Of a stretch of DNA of 64,000 nt, positions 15,685-23,400 are shown piece after piece. The DNA comes from Prado023 sp963798745 (GTDB lineage Bacteria > Actinomycetota > Actinomycetes > S36-B12 > CAIYMF01). How positions within the stretch are numbered: position 1 is the first letter of the stretch; the number at the start of each line of letters is the position of its first letter. The stretch lies in assembly GCA_963798745.1 (NCBI GenBank), contig CAWCUF010000006.1, positions 124,001-188,000 on the forward strand, in the 5' to 3' direction. Made by a program: the position numbers and the translations under genes. Below the pieces are notes generated by a model. That model was not told where the DNA came from. It saw nothing but the letters and a program-made list of their open reading frames with translations, and did no database searches.

Positions 15685-15935
15685 CGCGGGAACCGCGCGA
15701 AGCCGGACATCAGCCCGATGGCCATCAGGACTCCCAACCACAACCACATGGCCTGACCTGTGCGCCGGTACTCGCGCACCGCCCACACCATCCAGCCCAC
15801 GAGGAACAGGCCGGTAACCAGGAAGCTGACCTGCACCGCGGCGGACATCCCCGGATCGGCTGCGCCACGTACTGGCGCCGACGCGCCCACACCGGGCCCG
15901 GTGCCGAGGCCGGGCAGAAGCAGCCCTGCGGTCAC
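15681..15935 (-). CDS. Small membrane protein of the his operon
   Basis: An 84-residue protein with two membrane segments (about 34-53 and 62-80) joined by a short basic loop, REYRRTG. The GTG start overlaps the hisB stop as GTGA and the stop overlaps hisH as ATGA, so it is translated with the histidine genes. An unannotated membrane protein occupies this slot in other actinobacterial his operons. No enzymatic motif is visible and its role is unknown. Confidence 0.8.
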   Translation of the reverse strand: MTAGLLLPGLGTGPGVGASAPVRGAADPGMSAAVQVSFLVTGLFLVGWMVWAVREYRRTGQAMWLWLGVLMAIGLMSGFARFPR

Positions 15936-16519
15936 AGCGCGCCCTTGGTGCTGGGCACCCCCACCACGCGCGGGTCGAGCTCGACGGCGGTGCGCAGGGC
16001 GCGGGCCACGGCCTTGAACTGCGCCTCGACCATGTGGTGTGGGTTGCGCCCGTACACGCAGCGCACGTGCAGGCAGATCTGGGCGGTCGCCGAGATCGAC
16101 TCCCAGACATGGCGGGTCAGTGTCGTGTCGTAGCTGCCGATCATCGGGGCCATCGGTGGTTCGTCGTGCACCACGTAGGGCCGACCCGACAGGTCCACGA
16201 CCGCCTGGGCCAGGGACTCGTCCAGGGGCACGAGCGCGTCGCCGAACCGGCGGATCCCGACCTTCTCGCCCAGCGCCTGGCGCAGGGCGGCGCCGAAGGC
16301 CAGCGAGGTGTCCTCGACCGTGTGGTGGCTGTCCACCTCGATGTCGCCGGTGGTGGCGATGGCCAGGTCGAAGCCGGCGTGCTTGCCGATCTGGGTCATC
16401 ATGTGGTCGTAGAACGGGACCCCGGTGCTGATGTCGGTGACCCCGGAGCCGTCGAGCTCCAGCGACACGCGGACATCGCTCTCCTTGGTGGTGCGTTCCA
16501 CGGTCGCGAACCGGCCCAT
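15932..16519 (-). CDS. hisB: Imidazoleglycerol-phosphate dehydratase
   Basis: HisB removes water from IGP to give imidazole acetol phosphate. At 195 residues it is the monofunctional form without the phosphatase domain of E. coli HisB. The paired metal-binding motifs DSHHTVED (about 66-73) and NPHHMVEA (about 162-169) are intact, with MGRFATVERTTKESDV at the N-terminus. The ATG overlaps the hisC stop by one base (TGATG). The longer frame upstream adds residues from hisC sequence and is rejected. Confidence 0.97.
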   Translation of the reverse strand: MGRFATVERTTKESDVRVSLELDGSGVTDISTGVPFYDHMMTQIGKHAGFDLAIATTGDIEVDSHHTVEDTSLAFGAALRQALGEKVGIRRFGDALVPLDESLAQAVVDLSGRPYVVHDEPPMAPMIGSYDTTLTRHVWESISATAQICLHVRCVYGRNPHHMVEAQFKAVARALRTAVELDPRVVGVPSTKGAL

Positions 16520-17742
16520 CAGGTGCCCTCCTCGGTGGCGTGCGGCCACCCTCTCATGTCGGCCGGCCCGGCCGGGCCCGTGGGACGTACATCACCGACT
16601 CCTTCGGTGTCGATCACGTCGGCCCGCGTGTACGAGGCACTCAGCGCGGCCCGGAAGGCCGCCATCTCCGCGGGGGTGCCGGCGCTGACCCGTAGCCAGC
16701 CCGCGGGCCCGGTGGCCCGGATCAGCACCCCGTGCGCCAGCATGCGGGCGAACACGGCATCCCGGTCCGCGAACCGACCGAACAGCACGAAGTTGGCATC
16801 GGAGTCAGCGGCCACCAGCCCGGGTTGGGCACGCAGCCAGGCCAACAGGGCATCACGCTCCGTGCGTAGCGCCGCCACCGTGCCGAGCAGCTCCGGGGCG
16901 TGCGCGAGTGCGGTCCGCGCCACGGCCTGGGTCACGGCGGACAGGTGGTAGGGCAGGCGCACGAGCTGCACCGCGTCGACGACCTGCGGGCTGGCCACCA
17001 GGTAGCCCAGCCGGGCTCCGGCCAGGGCGAACGCCTTGCTCATCGTGCGGGTCACGACCAGGCGGGGGTGCACGTCGAGCAACTCGATGGCCGAGGGTGT
17101 CCCCGCCCTGCGGAACTCCGCGTAGGCCTCGTCGACGACCACGATCCCCTTGCTGGCTGCGCAGAGGGCGTCGATGTCGGCCAGCGACAGGGCGGTGCCG
17201 GTCGGGTTGTTCGGGCTGGCCAGCAGCAGCACGTCGGGCTGCTCGGCATGGAGGTGGGCCACCGCCTTGGGCACGTCGAGGGTGAAGTCCGGGCGGCGGG
17301 GCAGGGTCCGGTAGCCGGTGAAGGTGTCGCGGGCGTAGTCGGGGTACATCGAGTAGGTCGGGTCGAACGACAGCGCGACCCGACCCGGACCACCGAAGGC
17401 CTGCAGCAGCTGGACCATCACCTCGTTCGAGCCGTTGGCCGCCCAGAGGCTGGCCGCGCTGATGCCCGGGGCACCCGGCACGTCGGTGCGGATGTAAGCC
17501 GCGAGGTCGGCACGCAGGGCGCCGGCATCGCGGTCCGGGTAGCGGTTGAGGCCCGCGGTGACCGTGGCGACCGCCGCCGCGACGTCGGCCACCATCGCCG
17601 CGGACGGCGGGTAGGGGTTCTCGTTGACGTTGAGGCGGTGGGCGACGTCGAGCTGAGGGGCTCCGTAGGGCACCTGCCCGATGAGTTCCGGGCGCAGCGG
17701 CAGCCCGGCCGGGTCCGCCGGCCGTTCGGGGTCCGGGGTCAC
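16519..17742 (-). CDS. hisC: Histidinol-phosphate aminotransferase
   Basis: A PLP enzyme of fold type I, 407 residues, that transaminates imidazole acetol phosphate to histidinol phosphate using glutamate. The PLP Lys is in TMSKAFALAGARLGYL near residue 235. The substrate-arm motif LNVNENPYPP and the phosphate-contact SPNNPTG are present. GTG 17742 overlaps the hisD stop as GTGA and gives VTPDPERP at the N-terminus, which fits the usual actinobacterial start. The upstream extension lies in hisD. Confidence 0.96.
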   Translation of the reverse strand: MTPDPERPADPAGLPLRPELIGQVPYGAPQLDVAHRLNVNENPYPPSAAMVADVAAAVATVTAGLNRYPDRDAGALRADLAAYIRTDVPGAPGISAASLWAANGSNEVMVQLLQAFGGPGRVALSFDPTYSMYPDYARDTFTGYRTLPRRPDFTLDVPKAVAHLHAEQPDVLLLASPNNPTGTALSLADIDALCAASKGIVVVDEAYAEFRRAGTPSAIELLDVHPRLVVTRTMSKAFALAGARLGYLVASPQVVDAVQLVRLPYHLSAVTQAVARTALAHAPELLGTVAALRTERDALLAWLRAQPGLVAADSDANFVLFGRFADRDAVFARMLAHGVLIRATGPAGWLRVSAGTPAEMAAFRAALSASYTRADVIDTEGVGDVRPTGPAGPADMRGWPHATEEGT

Positions 17743-19049
17743 TGGTCGAACCGCACCGTGATCGCTGCGGCGTGCGCCGGCAGGTCCTCGGCGTGGGCCA
17801 GGGTCACCACGTGCCCCGCCACGTCGGCCAGCGCCTCCTGGTCGTACTCGATGAGGTTGACCCCGCGCAGGAACGTCGCCACGCCCAGGCCGCTGGAGTG
17901 GCAGGCGCAACCGCCGGTGGGCAGGACGTGGTTCGAGCCGGCGGCGTAGTCCCCGAGCGAGACCGGTGCCCAGGGGCCGACGAAGATCGCCCCGGCGTTG
18001 CGTACCCTCATCGCCACGGCCCGCGCATCTCGGGTGTGGATCTCCAGGTGCTCAGCGGCGTACGAGTTGACGATCGCCAACCCATCGCTGATCGAGTCGA
18101 CCAGGATGATCGCGCTCTGCGTTCCCGACAGCGCCTCGCGGACGCGCAACGAGTGCTTGGTGGCCGCGACCTGGACCTCGAGCGCCGCGGCCACGTCGGC
18201 GGCCAGCTTGACCGAGGTCGTGACCAGAACGGAGGCTGCGATCACATCGTGCTCGGCCTGGCTGATCAGGTCCGCAGCCACCACTGCGGCGTCGGCGGTG
18301 GCGTCGGCCAGGATGGCGATCTCGGTGGGCCCGGCCTCGGAGTCGATGCCGATCCGGCCCTTGAGCAGCCGTTTGGCCGCGGTGACCCAGATGTTGCCCG
18401 GGCCGGTGACCAGATCCACGGGCCGGCACACCGTGCCGTCCTCCAGGGCGGCTCCGTAGGCGAACAGGGCGATCGCCTGCGCCCCGCCGGCGGCGTAGAC
18501 CTCGTCGATGCCCAGCAGCGCGCAGGCCGCCAGGATGGTCGGGTGCGGCAGGCCGTCGAAGTCGCGCTGCGGCGGTGAGGCCACAGCCAGCGACCCGACG
18601 CCGGCGATCTGCGCGGGCACCACGTTCATGATGACCGAGGAGGGATACACCGCCCGACCGCCGGGGACGTAGAGGCCCACCCGATCCACGGGCAGCCAGC
18701 GCATCGTGACGGTGCCGCCGGGAATCACCTCGGTCGTGTGCTCGGCGCGCACCTGATCGGCGTGCACCGCGCGGACCCGCTCGATGGCAACCCCCAGGGC
18801 GCCGCGGACGTTCGGGTCGAGTTCGTCGAGGGCGGTGGCCAGGGCCGCGGCCGGCACCCGCAGGTGGGTGGGCCGGACCCCGTCGAACCGTTCTCCGTGG
18901 TCCAGGACCGCCTCGGCGCCACGGGCAGCCACGTCCGCGACGATCGGGCGCACCACGTCCAGCGCGTGCTCGACGTCCATCGGGGCGCGCGGCACCACTG
19001 CTTCCAGGTGCACGGGCAGGCCGGCGCGCAGGTCCAGTCGACGGATCAT
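17739..19049 (-). CDS. hisD: Histidinol dehydrogenase
   Basis: HisD carries out the last two NAD-dependent oxidations, from L-histidinol to L-histidine, with zinc at the active site. It has 436 residues. Visible hallmarks are AGPTEIAILAD, the catalytic SQAEHD segment (about 266), AEHLEIHT and the closing GGCACHSSGLG region. ATG 19049 is chosen because a perfect TAGAAT -10 lies 7 nt upstream and there is no ribosome site; a GTG at 19055 is the alternative. It is the first gene of the his operon. Confidence 0.96.
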   Translation of the reverse strand: MIRRLDLRAGLPVHLEAVVPRAPMDVEHALDVVRPIVADVAARGAEAVLDHGERFDGVRPTHLRVPAAALATALDELDPNVRGALGVAIERVRAVHADQVRAEHTTEVIPGGTVTMRWLPVDRVGLYVPGGRAVYPSSVIMNVVPAQIAGVGSLAVASPPQRDFDGLPHPTILAACALLGIDEVYAAGGAQAIALFAYGAALEDGTVCRPVDLVTGPGNIWVTAAKRLLKGRIGIDSEAGPTEIAILADATADAAVVAADLISQAEHDVIAASVLVTTSVKLAADVAAALEVQVAATKHSLRVREALSGTQSAIILVDSISDGLAIVNSYAAEHLEIHTRDARAVAMRVRNAGAIFVGPWAPVSLGDYAAGSNHVLPTGGCACHSSGLGVATFLRGVNLIEYDQEALADVAGHVVTLAHAEDLPAHAAAITVRFDQ

Positions 19050-19056
19050 GGGCACG

Positions 19057-19062
19057 ATTCTA
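19057..19062 (-). promoter_or_regulatory. his operon -10 element, leaderless start of hisD
   Basis: On the minus strand TAGAAT, close to the sigma-70-type consensus, ends 7 nt before the hisD ATG. This is the best promoter-like hexamer in the his region, and transcription would begin at the start codon of the operon's first gene. Confidence 0.55.
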
Positions 19063-19097
19063 GGTCGCCGGTCGGCGGGCGACCCGGGGGACGCCGA

Positions 19098-19766
19098 TCA
19101 GTTGGCCCACAGCCGAGCCCCGGTCAGGTCCACGGCGGGCATCGACGGCAGGGCACCCATCACCTCGATCTCCTGGCGCAGCACGTCGCACACCCCGGCC
19201 AGGCGGGCCTCTGCGTCGACGATCCCGAGCAGGGCCTGGCGCTGCGGCAGGTCGGTGACGATCGCCGAGGCGATGAGGTAGCTCAGCACGACCGGGTCGT
19301 TGGGCAGGTGGTTGATCTCGGCCATCTGGATCACACCCCACGCGGCAATCACCTCGCGGTAGGCGCGCAGCAGTGCGATCGCCTGCGCCGCGAGTTCGCC
19401 GCTGCGCACGGCATCACCGATCGGCTCTGTGTGCAGGCTGACCTGGGCGCGGGTGTAGGGCAGGTCATGGTCAAGAGAATCGATGGAGAAGCGCCGCGCC
19501 CCGACTGTGACGATGTCGTAGCGACCGTCGGGCAACTCATCGACCTCGGTGATCCGCGCCATCGTGCCCACGTCGTAGACGCCGGCACGGCCGTCGCGCT
19601 CGCTGGCACCGGGACGCATCGCCACGATGCCGAAACCGCGCTCATCCTCGGGCGCCTGGGCCAGCGTGCGGATCATCAGCCGGTAGCGGGGCTCGAAGAT
19701 GTGCAGGGGCAGGACCAGACCGGGCACGAGAACGGTTCGCAGCGGGAACAGCGGGACCGTGGGCAC
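19098..19766 (-). CDS. LON substrate-binding domain protein
   Basis: A 222-residue stand-alone LON N-terminal (substrate-binding) domain protein with no ATPase or protease part. The characteristic start PTVPLFPLRTVLVPG and LPLHIFEPRYRLMI are at residues 2-30; the C-terminal half is helical. Such proteins are cytoplasmic and uncharacterised, presumably binding peptides or proteins. GTG 19766 is preferred because TAGCCT lies exactly 6 nt upstream; GTG 19772 would abut that hexamer. It lies just upstream of hisD on the same strand. Confidence 0.9.
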   Translation of the reverse strand: MPTVPLFPLRTVLVPGLVLPLHIFEPRYRLMIRTLAQAPEDERGFGIVAMRPGASERDGRAGVYDVGTMARITEVDELPDGRYDIVTVGARRFSIDSLDHDLPYTRAQVSLHTEPIGDAVRSGELAAQAIALLRAYREVIAAWGVIQMAEINHLPNDPVVLSYLIASAIVTDLPQRQALLGIVDAEARLAGVCDVLRQEIEVMGALPSMPAVDLTGARLWAN

Positions 19767-19772
19767 CTGCAC

Positions 19773-19778
19773 AGGCTA
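19773..19778 (-). promoter_or_regulatory. -10 element, leaderless start of the LON-domain gene
   Basis: On the minus strand TAGCCT ends 6 nt before GTG 19766. No Shine-Dalgarno is present. The spacing favours 19766 over the GTG at 19772 as the start. Confidence 0.35.
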
Positions 19779-19872
19779 GGGCCGTTTCACAAGTTCCGCG
19801 CGGGCAGTCGTGGCTACTCCCCGACCCGGGTGACGGTCGGACCGCGACACCTCCAGGTGGCAGGATCAGCCC

Positions 19873-20370
19873 ATGGCGAAGAAGTTCGGCGGGTCCACCG
19901 GCACCCCCGCCACGCGGACGCTGGCTGAGGCTGGTGTGCCGCACGTGCTGCGCACCTACCAGCACGACGAACGGACCACGTCCTACGGGCTGGAGGCAGC
20001 CGGCGCCCTCGAGGTGGACCCGGACCGCGTGTTCAAGACCCTGCTCGCCGATGTGGACGGCGACCTCGTGGTCGGGGTCGTGCCGGTCAACGCGCAACTG
20101 GACCTCAAGCTGCTGGCGGCGGCGGTCGGCGGCAAGCGCGCGGCCATGGCGCAGGTGGGGCGGGCGGAGCGGGCGACCGGTTACGTGGCCGGCGGGATCT
20201 CCCCGCTGGGCCAGCGCAGCGAGCACCCCACCGTGCTGGACGAGTCCGCGTTGGGGCACGCCAGCGTGCTGGTCTCAGGCGGGCGTCGCGGCCTGGACGT
20301 GGAACTCGCCCCCGATGACCTGGTCGCGCTCACCCACGCCAGGGTCGCCCCGATCGCGAGGGTGGGCTGA
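19873..20370 (+). CDS. ybaK: YbaK-type Cys-tRNA deacylase
   Basis: A 165-residue YbaK/EbsC editing enzyme that hydrolyses Cys-tRNA(Pro), correcting a prolyl-tRNA synthetase error. The family core is visible as RVFKTLLADVDGDLVVGVVP, NAQLDLKLLAAAVG and GGISPLGQR, and the length is typical. It is a single gene, divergent from the LON-domain gene and convergent with dnaE. A weaker -10-like CAGGAT lies 6 nt before the ATG, so this start may also be leaderless. Confidence 0.93.
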   Translation: MAKKFGGSTGTPATRTLAEAGVPHVLRTYQHDERTTSYGLEAAGALEVDPDRVFKTLLADVDGDLVVGVVPVNAQLDLKLLAAAVGGKRAAMAQVGRAERATGYVAGGISPLGQRSEHPTVLDESALGHASVLVSGGRRGLDVELAPDDLVALTHARVAPIARVG

Positions 20371-20409
20371 GGCCGCGGCACTGCCGCTGCGCCGCACTGA
20401 TGTGCGCGC

Positions 20410-23400
20410 TCAGCCCAGGCAGTTCGGCCCGAGCATCGCCTTCAGGTCTCCGTACATCGACGGGGAGGGCGTGACCCGGAGCCGGTCGTCGATCGACATC
20501 ACGGTGGTCGTTGCCCCGTTGCGCAGGTGGATGTGCACCGCGACCGTGCCGGGGTGGTTGCCGAGCACCTCGCGCAGCCGGGCGACCACCGGCGGGGTGC
20601 AGCGGTTGATGTCGAGCTGGATGGCCACTGGGCCCGAGGCCCCCGCGTCGGTGATGCTGGGCACGCTGATGTCCACCGCGCGCAGTTTCGGGGTGTCCTC
20701 GCCCTTGTCCAGGCGCCCACGGACGACGACCACCACGTCCTCGGCCAGCAGCACCCCGGCGGTGGCGTAGAGCGTCGGGAAGCACATCACCTCCACCGAC
20801 CCGGCGAGATCCTCGAGGTTGACGATCGCCCAGGGCTCGCCCTTGGCCTTGGTCACCTTGCGCTGCACCGAGGTGATCAGGCCCGCGACGCTGACCATCT
20901 GGCCGTCGGTCCGTTCGTCGGCGGCCAGCGCCGCGATCGGCATCTCGGCCAGGTTGGCCAGCACATGCTCGAGGCCGAACAGGGGATGGTCGCTGACGTA
21001 GAGGCCGAGCATCTCGCGTTCGTAGGCCAACAGGGTCTTCTTGTCCCACTCGGTGGGCGGGGGTACCAGCCGGGAGCCGGGTGCGGCCTGCACCGCGGTG
21101 TCCTCGCCCAACATCGCCGCGAACAGGTCGAACTGGCCCACCGCTTCGGCCCGCTTGGTGTCCAGGGCGGCGTCGATGGTCTGCTCGTGGATGGCCAGCA
21201 GGCCCTTGCGGGTGTCGCCGAAGCTGTCGAACGCGCCGGCCTTGATCAGGGACTCGACCAGGCGCTTGTTGCACACCCCGATCTCGACCTTGGCGATGAA
21301 GTCGCTGAAGTCCGCGAACCGGCCCTTGGCGGTACGGGTGCGGATGATGGACTCCACGACGTTCACGCCCACGTTGCGGATGGCGGACAGGCCGAACCGG
21401 ATGTCGGTGCCCACCGGCGCGAAGTCGGACTGCGACTCGTTGACGTCCGGGGGCAGTACCTTGATGCCCATCCGGCGGCACTCGTTGAGGTAGATCGCGG
21501 ACTTGTCCTTGTCGTCGGCGATCGAGGTCAGCAGGCCCGACATGTACTCGGCCGGGTAGTTGGCCTTGAGGTAGGCCGTCCAGTAGGAGACCAGGCCGTA
21601 GCCGGCGGTGTGCGCCTTGTTGAACGCGTAGTCCGAGAACGGGACGAGCACGCCCCACAGGGCCTCGATCGCGGGGTCGGAGTAGCCGTTGGCGCGCATC
21701 CCCGCGGCGAACGGGATGTACTCCTTGTCCAGGATCTCCTTCTTCTTCTTGCCCATCGCGCGTCGCAACAGGTCGGCACTGCCCAGCGAATAGCCCGCGA
21801 GCTGCTGGGCGATCGCCATGACCTGTTCCTGGTAGATGCAATTGTGCGCAACCAGTCCGTTGGCCAGGAAGTTGTGGTGCTCGTCGACAGTGATGTCGTA
21901 CATCTGCTCGACGCCGTCGTCGGTGATGGCCACGACCGGCGACCAGTGCTGGTTGGCGTAGAACCAGTCCTCGTCCTGGCCGTACTGGTCCAAGTAGGCC
22001 TGGACCCGCGTTCCCCGCGGAAGGTAGCTTCCGTCGCTGCCCAGGGGCGGACGGTAGGTGCTGGTGGGTAGTGGCTGTCCCTGAGCCAGGTAGTTCAGGA
22101 CCGCGCTGACCCCGAGCCGACCACCGTTGCGCAGGCGAGCGGCCGTCCGCGCATGGATGGCGGGATCGGCCGCGATCACCGACGACATGCGCTCGAGCAT
22201 CAACTGCCCGTTGATCCCATCGGAGGTCCTGGCCTGCGCGGTGACAGCCTTCACGACCGCCCTCTTGGCCGGGGAGGTGAGCAGCGGGACGATCTCGGAC
22301 CAGAACCGCTCCCCGTAGACGTACACGCGGTGCGGCTGGGCAGTCCCGCGCAAGGTCGGGTACGGAGCGTCCTGACGGACCCGAGCGAGGATCCCCAGCC
22401 TGCCCAGCAGCGCCTGGACGCCGGACGCCAAGTCTGCGCTGATAGTGGTCAGGAGTGCGAACTCCGGGCCCACGTGGCCGTCGGTGTCCCACAGCCCGGC
22501 GAGGAACTCTCGGATGACCTCAGCCGACCCCTCGAACACGGCGTCAGGCACGAACTTCGACGCTGCCGTCGTTCGATTGGCGTAGCCCAGGGAACGCAGC
22601 CAGACGTTGAGGCTCAACCGGTCATAGCGCCCGCCCTTGGTGCCACGGCCCCGTCCGAATCCCGCCGGCGACGCCATCAGGTCCAGCCGATCTGCCCACG
22701 TCGTCCGGCCATCGCCGCGCACCTCCTTGATGCGCTCGCGGAGCACGGGGTAGCAGTCGGGGAAGGTCCGTCGGATCCGCTCAGCGGCGTCAGCAAGAAC
22801 CTCCTCGGATCCGCTGATCAGGCTGTTCTGGTAGAGGGTGAGGTATCCGTCCCCCACCAGGTAGCCGAGGATGCGGGCCTCGTCGGCGGTCATCGACGAC
22901 GGTGGCGAGATCGGATGGTGCGCCGACTTGGGCACAGCGAGCCGGTCCACCCCCACGAGAAGTTCGCCGGCTTTGCGCCACCCCGAGGGAGTCAGGACCG
23001 GATGGTCCTCCGACAGCCGGATCTCGTGCCCCGAGGCCGTCGTCACCCGCCGAACCGCCTTCGCGCCGGTGTTCACCCAGTGCGTGACCTGGGCGGGCAC
23101 GACTTCACCCCGCGCGCCCACTGCGAACGTCTGGAACTGCCCGTCGCGCACGCGCCCCTCGATGCTGTCGATACGCACCCTGCTACCCCGGTCGGCGTCC
23201 CAGATCGAGGTCTCCCCGGTGACGCACAATCCATGGCTCTCACCAAGGATCGGTTCCAGGGCCGCTTCGAGCTCGGGGTGGATCGGGGCCACCTTCTGGC
23301 GGCCGTTCTTGCGATCGGCGAAGTCGTTGTGCGCGTTGGCACCCATCGGCCCGGGCCGGTAGAGCGCCAGGACTGCGGAGATGTCCTCGAAGTTGGTCGG

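Noticed and set aside
21841..23226. Cyanobacterial-type split DnaE intein
   Set aside because: The insert is continuous, carries an endonuclease domain and lies at YQEQ rather than at the FNK site.
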